From Tritrichomonas musculus (taxonomy: Eukaryota; Parabasalia; Tritrichomonadida; Tritrichomonadidae), in assembly GCA_039105265.1 (NCBI GenBank), contig JAPFFF010000009.1, positions 4,588,001 to 4,652,000 on the forward strand: 64,000 nt of DNA, written 5' to 3'. The notes under the pieces were generated by a model. It ran no database searches. It had not been told where the DNA came from and saw only the letters and a program-made list of their open reading frames with translations. The translations under genes were made by a program, and so were the position numbers. This document shows, piece by piece, positions 19,925 through 29,522 of this stretch (positions within the stretch are counted from its first letter, which is position 1; every line of letters begins with the position of its first letter).

Positions 19925-22900
19925 TTATATATCATTGTAATCGAAATTTGTTTCATTCAAATCGTTTCCAAAATTTTCAAATGATGATGTATGATGGTTA
20001 CTCTTCTTCTTCTTATTGAGATAAATGACGACTCCGACGACGATTGCAATGACGACGACAACTGCAACAACAACTCCAATGATGATGCCAATATTACTCT
20101 TTCCTTTTCCTTTTCCGCCGTCATTGTCATTCTTCTTTTCACTAAAAGCGACGAGGCACTTTTCCTTTTCAATGTTGTCGCATCTACTTTTTGGAAATTC
20201 GTCGTTTCCAGTGAATTTTGATAACCATCTGTCGCATTCAAAAAGTTCGCCACAAATCAAAGTTGTTGATTTTGATTCATCGGCTAACAAAGAAGCTTTC
20301 GTTGAAGAAACGAGAGCAATGCTGTTACAAATTCCATCAATGATTGATTTACCGAACTCGATGAAAGAAGAATCGGTCAAAATAATTGATGAACTTGAGT
20401 TAAAAACAGCTTTTCCTTCAATGTTAAGTTTTGAATTAGAATCTGCGGTTAAACCGTTTTTAATATTAATGTTTGTCATTTTTGACTTCGAACCATCCTT
20501 CAAGTTAAGCTGTCCGATTATTGTGTCGATTGGAGTTGATCCTGCAAATGACTCAATCAAAGCTTCATTGTAAAGATTGATTTCTTTTGCTTCAAAAGAC
20601 TTCGCTTTCGATGGAAGCTTCAATGACAATCTGCCATTTGTTGATGTCACTTTTTGTATCGTGATGGATTCAGATGACGAGGCAGATCCAACCGTCTCAA
20701 GTAAGACTGAGTTGTCCCTGTCGTTGAAGATGTTCAGTGGAACTGAGGACGTCGGAATGTTGATCTTCGGATCTTTCGAGTTGGGATGAATGCCAAACTC
20801 GCCTTTGCCGTAGTCGCCGCTCTCTGGAAGCTCAATTGTGATCTCCGTGTTGGGCTGCTGGACAGAAAGATACTTGTCCTGTTTGGGCTCCTTGGTAGCG
20901 TCAGCAATCAGAGTGATCTTGTTTGAGTGGCCCTGAATCAGGACAACATCGGACCGGATTTGTGTAGTGTCGTGGTTCTCTTCTCCGTCTTTGAAGCCAT
21001 TTTCTGTGAATTCAATTTTGTCGCTGCTTGCTTCTGATGTCTTGTCTATGGTTGGTCCTGTGGAAGTTGGCGGTGTCGGCTGCTTTGTTATTTCTGGTGA
21101 AATTGGTACTTCAGGCGGAACTATGACTTCCTTTGAACTCGATTCTTCAGGTGGAATTACAGCACCTTGTGAGCTTGATTCCTCAGGTGGAGCAATTGCT
21201 TCTTGAGAACTCGATTCTTCTGGAGGAACAATGACTTCTTGTGAGCTCGATTCTTCTGGAGGAACAATGACTTCTTGTGAGCTCGATTCTTCTGGAGGAA
21301 CAATGACTTCTTGTGAGCTTGATTCCTCAGGTGGAACAACTACTTCCTGTGAACTCGATTCTTCTGGAGGAACAATGACTTCCTGTGAACTCGATTCTTC
21401 TGGAGGAACAATGACTTCTTGTGAACTTGGTACTTCAGGTGGAATTACAGCACCTTGTGAGCTTGATTCCTCAGGTGGAACAACTACTTCCTGTGAACTC
21501 GATTCTTCTGGTGGAACAATGACTTCCTGTGAACTCGATTCTTCTGGTGGAACAACTACTTCCTGTGAACTTGGTACTTCAGGAGGAACAACAGGTTGAT
21601 TTGAGTCAGACTCGTCAGGTTTAGGTGTAGGTGATCTTGGAGGAATAGGAGTAATGTCAGGATAAGCAGTTGGTGTCTGTGTTGGCATTGGTCCGTTGTT
21701 AATTAAGAATGACTTATTTGTGCTTCCAACAAGGAATCCGGTGAGTCTAAACTCGCCACTTTCCACTTCAATTCTAATCTCAGGCTGATTATTAAAGAAA
21801 GGAGATGCATACAATATTCTTCTAAAAGATCGTGATGTGTATTTCAAATTAGACCAATCCACCTGATCTATATCATTCTCATCAATAGTTTTCACCAGCA
21901 CGTTATCTAAGAACACCTTAGCGACGCCCATTCCAACAAATCTATCGCCAACGATAGCCACTTGATTGATTCCTTCATCAGGCACGTAAGAGTATTTATC
22001 ACCTGCCTTGCCAACAAATGCTCTTCCATTCAAATAATAGCCATCTTTGCGTACTTCCCAATTGCAGCCTCTAGGAACCTTGTAATTGGAGACACACAAA
22101 TAACGTCCAACAGATATGTAAGCAAAAGTGCTTCTACCAGGATGACCATCTTTCCAATTAATTCGATTATCATGAACAACAATACGTAAATACTTTCCTT
22201 TGTATTGTTGATTCAATTCAATTGGTTTATTAATTTTAGAATCATAAATTCCATTAAATATCAAATTATCATCATTTTCAATACCAATTGATGATGATTC
22301 TAATGAATTCAAATAAATAGAAATGTTTGATAACATTGGGAAATGATATTGATTATATGCACCTTTCAAATAAACAGAATCAAAAGTTTCCTCACCATTA
22401 AAATTAACATCCCAAATATGTGGAAATGGTTGACCTTCTGTATCAACTGGCCACCAACCTGAACGAACTTCGGTTGAAGGATCCCAATTAGTTAATGTTT
22501 CACTAACATTAGTATCATCACAATCATTGCAGCATAAACCTTGTGAATAATCAAAATCAGTGTTAGTTAAAGTATAAACTTTCTTTATTTTCAATGAAAC
22601 ATTAGCTGTCCAATGTGTAGGCAAATTCTTGATTAATTTTTCGCCTTCATATGCATCATTATATTTAAAATCAATCAAATCAGGACGATAATCAAGTGGC
22701 TTTTGGAATTCAAACCATTCATCCTTAATCATATTACTATTATCCATATAGTTGTTATGTCGTGTTTCTTTCAGAAAAACTGTGGCTTTTGTTTCTAATT
22801 TACATAGTGGTTGATCAATACAAATAGATGGTTTATCAGCATTGTTAGCAACAAGTCGAATATAATATTTTTTGCCTTTTTCAAAATGAATTGGCGCTGA

Positions 22901-25162
22901 TAAACCTCCATTAACATTACCAGCATTTATATCATGATACCAATTCTTTGTTAACACTTTATATTGCTCAATTTCATCATAATCACCAGTAATTGGATTT
23001 TCAGATACATAAACAAATCCACGCTCATGAATATCAGCACGAAGATAAAAATCATCTGTTACTGTAGGTGTGAAAGAAATGTCAGTAACAGCAGTTAAGT
23101 TTCTTTCAGGAATCGAAGGAATTCCTTTGTAATCTGTTAAAATTTCTTTATATAATGTATGCTTATTTATGTTCTTGTAACATTCTTCTACACTTTTGTC
23201 TCTGTTACAAACATCTTCAGTGAAGTTGTAATAATAAACAGTGTGAACTTTATTAATTGGTCTCAATTCCAATCTTACAATATTAATGTATTCTTCGCCT
23301 GTTGTCAAATCAATATAAATTGCTAAAGCTTCATCAATAAATGATATGTCGGAATCAAAAGGTTTATAAGTAAAAACGCCTTTTGAAATTTCAGTCCAAG
23401 CATCTTGTCTCTTTGATTCAATTCGATCAAAGACAAAATCGCCCCACAACGTTTTATTGCCTGATCTTTGTTTTAATGCTTTATTAAAATCAAATGTCGT
23501 GTTTAAATATGGATTAATTTTATATGGTCTTGCTGTCTCAAATCGTTGATTGTTACGAATAAATCCACATGCATAAAAGCATCCCATGAAATGGAAGTAT
23601 TTGCCATATGCTGGATGGCTTTTATATGCCTCCATGAAGTTTTGATACTTGTTATTATAATTGAGAAGTTCATACATTGTTTTTCTATCAGTATGCTCAC
23701 AGAACCAATTACAATACTCATAAACATCGTAACCAGTTGCTTCCATTAAAGTCAGAACGTGCTTTCCATAGCCGTTGTATAATTGCCATGAGTAAGGCTC
23801 ATTCTTCATGTTTAAGTCCATGTATTTCTTAAAAACATCGCGACCTAAACAATGGAAAATTATGTCCCACTCGCATTCTATAAATCCCCAATCAACAAGG
23901 CAATAAGGATGAATTGTTTCTAAATGATCAACAAGACAAATTGGATTTAAATTGCTATCAACTGTTCTGCTGCCTGAAGCACTATTTTGATATGTATAAG
24001 TCCATGTGTTCAAAACATTATTAGTGCCTTCAGTTAGAGCAGGGTCCATGTCTTTAAATGCCCAACCATCTTGATGATGATGGTTCATTTCATGAATAGT
24101 TCCCCAAGGATTTCCATTCTTTAATATGTCAATCTTGTTGGCTGAATTTGCCCAATCTGGCGTAAAATCAACAAAGTTTGCTCCAGAATAAGCACATGCA
24201 ATTCCGCATCCGACAAAGTTGTCATAGCGCCAATTTAATGGATGTCTGAAGTGGTACTTGTCATTCACGCCCATTGGATCAGGTGCAATCTCCTGTGATC
24301 TTAGTGCTGCCGATCTCCACCACGCTTGAACATCGTCCATTCGATCGACGTCTCGAATTGTGTTTGCTGGCATAAAAGCATTTATTGCGCCATTAGTAAT
24401 CATTGCACTTGGTGCTTCTCTTGTTCTTATACTTTCTTCCCATTCTTTCTCATCAGTGACACCATAGATGAAGTGAGGTGCTAGTGCACAGCCAGATACG
24501 TTAATTTCAATTGGTACGTTTTTTGATGTATCAAAAAGTTCAAAACTAACAGCACCGCCTGTTGGGTATCCCCACGTTGTTTTGGGTTGGGTAAGTCGGG
24601 TTTCGCATTGTAGGTATTTAAGACGATCATTTATTGAGACATGTTGTCGATGTGGCTCTAATATAACTTTGACTAAATTAATTGCATCTGGAAATACTTC
24701 AAAAGTAATCAATTCGCCTGGGGGCATGTATAAATTGGTGGTTCGAAAGCTACGATGGTAAGGATCTAAGGTAACTTTGACTTTTGTTCGTTGTAATTTA
24801 TTAACTGCATCCCAAGTAGACCATGTTTGCTCGGGTGCTTTGGGATGATAGTACATTTCTTCTTGTGTTAAATTAACTCGGTTTTTGTAAAAATCATACA
24901 TATTTTTTCCTTCTTCATCTTCAATTGTAGCATCAATTGTTCGTACATGGCCTGGCCATCCATAACTTTCTTCATCTATAACTTGAGTTGTAAATTTAGC
25001 CTCGCTGATTGGTTTGGCCTTTGGTGGCGTTGGAATATTTTCTATAAAATAAAACGAGTCTGCTTCAAGAGCTAGAATGAAGTCATCTGTTTTTGGAGCA
25101 TATAAAGATGGATTGTATTCGTATGATTTAAATAAAAATAAGAAAAGAAGTAAAGTCTGCAT
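19925..25162 (-). CDS. M60-like (enhancin/mucinase) metallopeptidase, surface-anchored
   Basis: This is a secreted zinc metallopeptidase of the M60-like (PF13402) type, whose members cleave O-glycosylated mucin-like proteins. The catalytic motif HEMNH lies at 24080-24094 (about residue 357), with a downstream Glu in LTEG 17 residues on, fitting HExxHx(8-28)E. I chose Met at 25162 because MQTLLLFLFLFKSYEY is a signal peptide. The frame is open a further 55 codons to 25327, but that extension overlaps a palindromic repeat and reads as non-coding. Downstream are beta-sandwich-like regions, a Pro/Glu/Ser stalk of about 14 twelve-residue repeats (21090-21600), a second extracellular region, a transmembrane helix (IGIIIGVVVAVVVVIAIVVG) and a short tail after KKKK. 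The stop is TAA followed by A. Likely role: degrading host mucus or glycocalyx. Confidence 0.9.
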   Translation of the reverse strand: MQTLLLFLFLFKSYEYNPSLYAPKTDDFILALEADSFYFIENIPTPPKAKPISEAKFTTQVIDEESYGWPGHVRTIDATIEDEEGKNMYDFYKNRVNLTQEEMYYHPKAPEQTWSTWDAVNKLQRTKVKVTLDPYHRSFRTTNLYMPPGELITFEVFPDAINLVKVILEPHRQHVSINDRLKYLQCETRLTQPKTTWGYPTGGAVSFELFDTSKNVPIEINVSGCALAPHFIYGVTDEKEWEESIRTREAPSAMITNGAINAFMPANTIRDVDRMDDVQAWWRSAALRSQEIAPDPMGVNDKYHFRHPLNWRYDNFVGCGIACAYSGANFVDFTPDWANSANKIDILKNGNPWGTIHEMNHHHQDGWAFKDMDPALTEGTNNVLNTWTYTYQNSASGSRTVDSNLNPICLVDHLETIHPYCLVDWGFIECEWDIIFHCLGRDVFKKYMDLNMKNEPYSWQLYNGYGKHVLTLMEATGYDVYEYCNWFCEHTDRKTMYELLNYNNKYQNFMEAYKSHPAYGKYFHFMGCFYACGFIRNNQRFETARPYKINPYLNTTFDFNKALKQRSGNKTLWGDFVFDRIESKRQDAWTEISKGVFTYKPFDSDISFIDEALAIYIDLTTGEEYINIVRLELRPINKVHTVYYYNFTEDVCNRDKSVEECYKNINKHTLYKEILTDYKGIPSIPERNLTAVTDISFTPTVTDDFYLRADIHERGFVYVSENPITGDYDEIEQYKVLTKNWYHDINAGNVNGGLSAPIHFEKGKKYYIRLVANNADKPSICIDQPLCKLETKATVFLKETRHNNYMDNSNMIKDEWFEFQKPLDYRPDLIDFKYNDAYEGEKLIKNLPTHWTANVSLKIKKVYTLTNTDFDYSQGLCCNDCDDTNVSETLTNWDPSTEVRSGWWPVDTEGQPFPHIWDVNFNGEETFDSVYLKGAYNQYHFPMLSNISIYLNSLESSSIGIENDDNLIFNGIYDSKINKPIELNQQYKGKYLRIVVHDNRINWKDGHPGRSTFAYISVGRYLCVSNYKVPRGCNWEVRKDGYYLNGRAFVGKAGDKYSYVPDEGINQVAIVGDRFVGMGVAKVFLDNVLVKTIDENDIDQVDWSNLKYTSRSFRRILYASPFFNNQPEIRIEVESGEFRLTGFLVGSTNKSFLINNGPMPTQTPTAYPDITPIPPRSPTPKPDESDSNQPVVPPEVPSSQEVVVPPEESSSQEVIVPPEESSSQEVVVPPEESSSQGAVIPPEVPSSQEVIVPPEESSSQEVIVPPEESSSQEVVVPPEESSSQEVIVPPEESSSQEVIVPPEESSSQEVIVPPEESSSQEAIAPPEESSSQGAVIPPEESSSKEVIVPPEVPISPEITKQPTPPTSTGPTIDKTSEASSDKIEFTENGFKDGEENHDTTQIRSDVVLIQGHSNKITLIADATKEPKQDKYLSVQQPNTEITIELPESGDYGKGEFGIHPNSKDPKINIPTSSVPLNIFNDRDNSVLLETVGSASSSESITIQKVTSTNGRLSLKLPSKAKSFEAKEINLYNEALIESFAGSTPIDTIIGQLNLKDGSKSKMTNINIKNGLTADSNSKLNIEGKAVFNSSSSIILTDSSFIEFGKSIIDGICNSIALVSSTKASLLADESKSTTLICGELFECDRWLSKFTGNDEFPKSRCDNIEKEKCLVAFSEKKNDNDGGKGKGKSNIGIIIGVVVAVVVVIAIVVGVVIYLNKKKKSNHHTSSFENFGNDLNETNFDYNDI
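21090..21600 (-). repeat. 36-bp tandem repeats coding a PPEESSSQEVIV stalk
   Basis: About 14 units of 12 codons (PPEESSSQEVIV with PPEVPSSQ variants) lie between the catalytic part and the membrane anchor of the M60 gene. The Ser-rich, Pro-rich composition suggests an extended, possibly glycosylated stalk that lifts the enzyme off the cell surface. The array is more GC-rich than the 5' part of the gene and stays open in more than one frame because of its periodicity. Confidence 0.9.
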
Positions 25163-25786
25163 AAAATGCGAAGTATTAAAAAAAACAATTTGTAAGATAC
25201 AGCGTTTTTTGATTTGAGATACAGTATTGAAAATTGAAAGGATTAAATTACGGTTTAAGTGAATTTTAAGGGATTTATTTTGATTATTTTTCTGATTGAG
25301 AGAAGGAAAATGTAAATTCAATTTCATAAATTCAGAATATCTTAATTAATTTTGATTATTTATTATATATTATATAATAAATATTAATAATGATGTTTAA
25401 TACATATTTTAAATAATAAATATTTTATAATATAAAGAATTTCTAAAAAAAATTGCTGGATTTTCATTTTGACGATTCTTCTCTCACAAAATAATAAAAC
25501 ATGAAAATGAAACTAAAAATATTTAATATATAATTTGTGGGAAATTAAAATATTGTTATATAGTATAATAAAACGAAATAGAATTTATTTTATCAGAGAA
25601 ATACATTATTTTCAAAGATACAATGATTTTCTGAAATTGAATATATATTTTCTTTTTCAAATTTAGAAAAACAACCAAAATAAATCTCTTAAAATTCACT
25701 TAACCGTAACGAAATCCTTTCAATTTTCAATACTGCATCTCAAATCAAAAAACGCTTTAATTAAGGCTATTGAAATTACATTAAAC
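25163..25786. other. M60 upstream region with long-arm palindrome
   Basis: This is the sequence upstream of the chosen M60 start. Most of it is a palindrome: arms 25201-25293 and 25665-25756 are close to 90% identical in inverted orientation around a 370-bp AT-rich centre. Any M60 promoter must lie within or next to the inner arm. No gene is seen. Confidence 0.7.
25201..25756. repeat. inverted repeat with arms of about 92 bp
   Basis: The outer ends read AGCGTTTTTTGATTTGAGAT inward from both sides and remain alike through TTGAAAATTGAAAGGATT and AAGTGAATTTTAAGrGATTT. No target-site duplication is visible at the outer edges, so this may be an inverted duplication of a promoter region rather than a transposon. 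It abuts the delimited element that begins at 25787. Confidence 0.8.
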
Positions 25787-27228
25787 ATGTGTATAGTAAC
25801 GGTAAAAATATAAAATTGCTTTATTTTTTAAATATATATTGTAATTAATGTATTATTAAATATTGAATATAATATTGTCTGGTTTTAATCGATAAATGCA
25901 TCGGTAAACAAAAAACTTTTTTTGTGAAAAATGATTACAATAAATATTCAATTTAATAAAAATATTTTTTTTTTTTCATATCTTTTTATTATATTGTTTT
26001 TTCGATATATTTTATATATTTATATTATTATGTTAAATTTGTTATATTATTTATTATTTCTGTAACTTTTAATATTTGCATTTGTTTTAATTATTAAAAT
26101 TATATTTATACTGCAAAGGTGATATTTATGTTTTTCTTCATGTTAACATGTTAGTTTACTCTTGTGAGCATAAAATAATACATTATTACTATCATCAGCA
26201 TGACCAAGGTTTGATTTTTATTTTGACATAATAATTGATGCTAGAACTCATATTCACTAAAATTACTCTAAATACATGAATGTATATCTCGTTGGTAAAC
26301 AAAACTATAATTCTTCTTGGTTTCAATCAATAAAAAAATGGAATTTCGTTCTTTGGTATTTTAAAATTTATATTTTATTTTTTATATTTTTATTAACTCA
26401 AAGCATAATATAATTATTTCAATTTTGTTATATTTTATTTTTAGATTTATTCATTTATTCAGTATCAATAGAAAATGGATCATTGAAAAAAAAATTCAGA
26501 ATGTATTTTGAATTCATATCTCAATATTTTTGAATATATATATCAATATATATCTTAATATTTATGAGATATTGAAATATTTGAAATAACCTTTTAAAAA
26601 GTGTTTACATTTTATGTCAATTTTAATATATATATTCATTGATTGTAAAGATATATATTCATTTATTTATATCTAATATATATATTATGTTTGATATAAA
26701 ATATTGTAAATTGATATTGCAGCTAATATCAATGGATTAATGAAATTATCGAGGTCCATATTTAAAAGAAATTCTTAGATGCACCTATCGAGTAGTTTGT
26801 TGCAATTATTAGTTCATTTTATTTCATACACGAATAAAAATAATATATTAAATTTGTAAGAAATAAAATTAACCAGAATCCTCTAAAATAATAAAAATTT
26901 AACAAAAAACTAATTTTTTTTTTTAAATTCCTTAAATTTTAGTTCATTTTTAAATATATACCTCAGGAGCATGCTAATATCAATATATGATACAGAATAA
27001 GGTATTATATTTATTAATTCTTTCTCAAATAATGTTAGATAAGAAAGATATTCTAATTATAATAATAATAAAAAAGTTCAAAATCTCCCTTTAAAATTAA
27101 AATATTAGAGCCTAATTGCGATATTAATAAATATTTATAAAAGAACAATGTAAAAAAATAAATAATTTGGTGGATATTTTCAAAATATTGAAAAATCCAA
27201 AATACGTTATTTTCGTTACTATACACAT
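25787..27228. mobile_element. non-coding DNA transposon-like element, 8-bp target duplication
   Basis: ATGTGTATAGTAACG at 25787-25801 is repeated as its exact reverse complement at 27214-27228. The flanks carry an identical 8-base direct repeat, CATTAAAC, at 25779-25786 and 27229-27236, the signature of a target-site duplication. The 1442-bp interior is extremely AT-rich with no credible coding frame, so it is a non-autonomous element. An 8-bp duplication fits hAT, P or Merlin superfamilies; the terminal sequence does not settle which. The intact duplication suggests a fairly recent insertion. Confidence 0.82.
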
Positions 27229-27236
27229 CATTAAAC

Positions 27237-27911
27237 TTGTTTTTTTAATCTAAAGTATAGATTCTAAACTTTAGCACAGTTTTCAAAAAAGTATATTTTT
27301 TTATAAACATAATATTAAGCTTTCCTAAAATATTATGTTATTAAGAGTAATTAAATAAATATAATATTGCATTATATTTGATTTTTATATTTTTCATTAA
27401 AAGAAAAATTCGAACTTTTTGAAAAAAAAAAATTAATATTTTTTGAGAGAATTTTTTCAAAAAGTTTAATTTTATTTTTGTTTATATTTAGTTTTGATAA
27501 AAACCGTAAATAATATTCTCAAATTTGAATAGAGTTTAGATTAAAAAATCATGTTTAAATCAATACAATTTAAAAATTTAAAATATATTACCAGTATTTG
27601 GAGATAATAAAGAACGATATTTTAAATTATACTGTTTTAATTTATATAATAAAATATCTTATATTTATATGTTAATAAATTATATTTTAAAAAAGTTTTT
27701 ATAAAGATAAGTACGAAAATAATTTTGGTACTCCGATAGAGTGTTAAAATTATTCAAAATTAAAAAAAAATTGAATTAATTTTTTATATCGTTTTCATCA
27801 TGAAATATATCAGTTGATTATGAATTTAAATTAAAATAATTGTATTTTTTATAATTATTATATAATGTAAAAAAAAAAAAAAAAAAAAAAAATATTTTAT
27901 TTTTATAGAAA
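27237..27911. other. AT-rich spacer with A-run and hairpin
   Basis: No gene is present. A 15-bp perfect inverted repeat (AACTTTTTGAAAAAA at 27413-27427 against 27452-27466) and a run of about 22 A (27869-27890) are the only notable features. Confidence 0.6.
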
Positions 27912-29072
27912 TTAAAAATAGAATCCAAACAGATCAAAATGTTGAAACACTAAAAAGTCATCATTAACCCAGTTATGACCTGTTTGAACGATTCTCACAA
28001 ATTTGGTTGGAGGACTTGGATTTGGGAATTCATATATGTCAATGACTTTATGTTCTTTTTCTGTTTTCTCATTAATTTCAATCAGTTTTGTCCATGAAGA
28101 TTCTGGCATTCTCGGGTCATTTGTGCAAATCAATTTAAAATTTCTAATCTTTTCAGGATTGCATCTCATTAGTCTGAAACCACTAAGAACAGCTGTTCCT
28201 CTAGTCAGCTCAATCTGGAACCATGAATTTTTGAAACCAAAAGTGTAAATATTGCTTTTTGTGTCGATTGAGTGGAATCTGTTAAAATCGAAATTATAAG
28301 CGGAAGCAACGACTGGACACTTGTGCTGGTCTTTGGACTTACTTTCATTAACAAGAGTAGCAAAGACGCCTTTTGAATACTTTGATTCTGATGATAAAAG
28401 CTCAAATCCTTTTATATTCAGGAAATTAGAGCCCTTGTCCCAATTCGGTCCTGTTTGAATGAATCGAACTATTCTTCCACGAACCGGAATAAAGTTGACT
28501 GTCATTTCCTTGAGTTTTCCATTCAGTTCTCTTGCATCTTTCACTGACTTCACTGTTTCTCCGTCAACTGCGATGTCAAATGACCTAGGAAAGCATGAAT
28601 CAGATGAATATATTCTGACACCCGTTATCATGATTTTTGCTTCAAGTTGGAACTCGATAAAGAAACTGTCTTCGTCATTTGTGGTAAAGATATCGTCTGT
28701 ACGAGGAACGAGGAGGTTGTAGATGTCGTTTGATGACTGAGATGCAACGAAGTATCTGTCGAATGGAGTTTTCTGTTTTTCTTTCAAATTCGCAAGAATT
28801 CCAGGTTTTGTAATGCTAATTTCAGCTGAGACTAAACTGCCAATTCTTTGCTGAAATGATGAAAGTTGTGCTTCAAGCGACGATATCTTTTTGGATTGGC
28901 TTTTGATCTTGTTTGTCATTTCATCAACTAATTTGGTCTGTCCCTTCTTAAGAAATGAAATTGTTTCTGCCTGTTCTTTGATAACTTTTTTCATTTTGCC
29001 AATTTCATGCCTGAGAACTTCGTTCTCTTTGTTCTCTGTTCTTGTCTCCTCTTTGAACAATTTCGTAGTCAT
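27912..29072 (-). CDS. coiled-coil protein with two discoidin (F5/8C)-like domains
   Basis: This 386-codon protein has an N-terminal coiled coil (residues about 5-85, Glu/Lys-rich heptads) followed by two beta-sandwich regions of galactose-binding/discoidin type. The first (about 95-225) contains FFIEFQLEAKIMITGVRIYSS and VRFIQTGPNWDKGSNFLNIKGFELL. The second (about 230-385) contains the matching FQIELTRGTAVLSGFRLMR and VRIVQTGHNWVNDDFLVFQHFDLFG. The parallel I/VQTGxNW motifs show that the two are related by duplication. There is no signal peptide, so an intracellular ligand-binding or adaptor role is more likely than a surface lectin. Trichomonads have many such proteins; the function is unknown. 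An AACTTTTT-ctctc-AAAAAGTT palindrome lies about 80-100 bp upstream of the start. Confidence 0.85.
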   Translation of the reverse strand: MTTKLFKEETRTENKENEVLRHEIGKMKKVIKEQAETISFLKKGQTKLVDEMTNKIKSQSKKISSLEAQLSSFQQRIGSLVSAEISITKPGILANLKEKQKTPFDRYFVASQSSNDIYNLLVPRTDDIFTTNDEDSFFIEFQLEAKIMITGVRIYSSDSCFPRSFDIAVDGETVKSVKDARELNGKLKEMTVNFIPVRGRIVRFIQTGPNWDKGSNFLNIKGFELLSSESKYSKGVFATLVNESKSKDQHKCPVVASAYNFDFNRFHSIDTKSNIYTFGFKNSWFQIELTRGTAVLSGFRLMRCNPEKIRNFKLICTNDPRMPESSWTKLIEINEKTEKEHKVIDIYEFPNPSPPTKFVRIVQTGHNWVNDDFLVFQHFDLFGFYF

Positions 29073-29522
29073 TTATGTCTATCAAGAATTCATTGCTTTG
29101 TTTTTTGGATACACTACTTTCTCTTGACATCAAGATTTTAAGAATTTGGTAAAACTTTTTCTCTCAAAAAGTTATTAATCAATAAAATTTTCAAAATTTT
29201 TTCTCTTAATTGGAGAAAAGATGAGAATTAAATTGAATTTCATAGCATCAAAGCTAAGCTTCTTAACTTTCAGTAATTGAAAATGATAATATATATCATA
29301 TTATTTAATATCCAGATTCACCTTAAGATAAAAGATAGATATCGATTATTTTATTTTATAATCTGGCAAACCCTGAGAATATAGATGATTATTTAAAACT
29401 AATCTGGTTTCATTTTCATTATCATAAAAATAAAAAAAGCAGATTATTGAAATAAAAAAAAAAAAAGAAATCTTTTAAAAAATTAAAATTTTTTTCTCCA
29501 TTTGCCCATAATAAAATTGAAT
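29073..29522. other. spacer between discoidin-like and HECT genes
   Basis: About 450 bp of AT-rich sequence lies between the start of the discoidin-like gene and the 3' end of the HECT gene. It holds the AACTTTTT/AAAAAGTT palindrome at 29153-29173 and a short A run near 29450; nothing else is recognised. Confidence 0.6.

Noticed and set aside
21231-21599. Plus-strand open frame across the M60 stalk repeats
   Set aside because: It is the antisense of a 36-bp in-frame repeat. Periodicity keeps several frames open, and the minus-strand frame continues into good protein on both sides.
25163-25327. N-terminal 55-codon extension of the M60 protein
   Set aside because: It overlaps a palindromic repeat that recurs inverted in non-coding sequence, and a proper signal peptide begins at the later Met.
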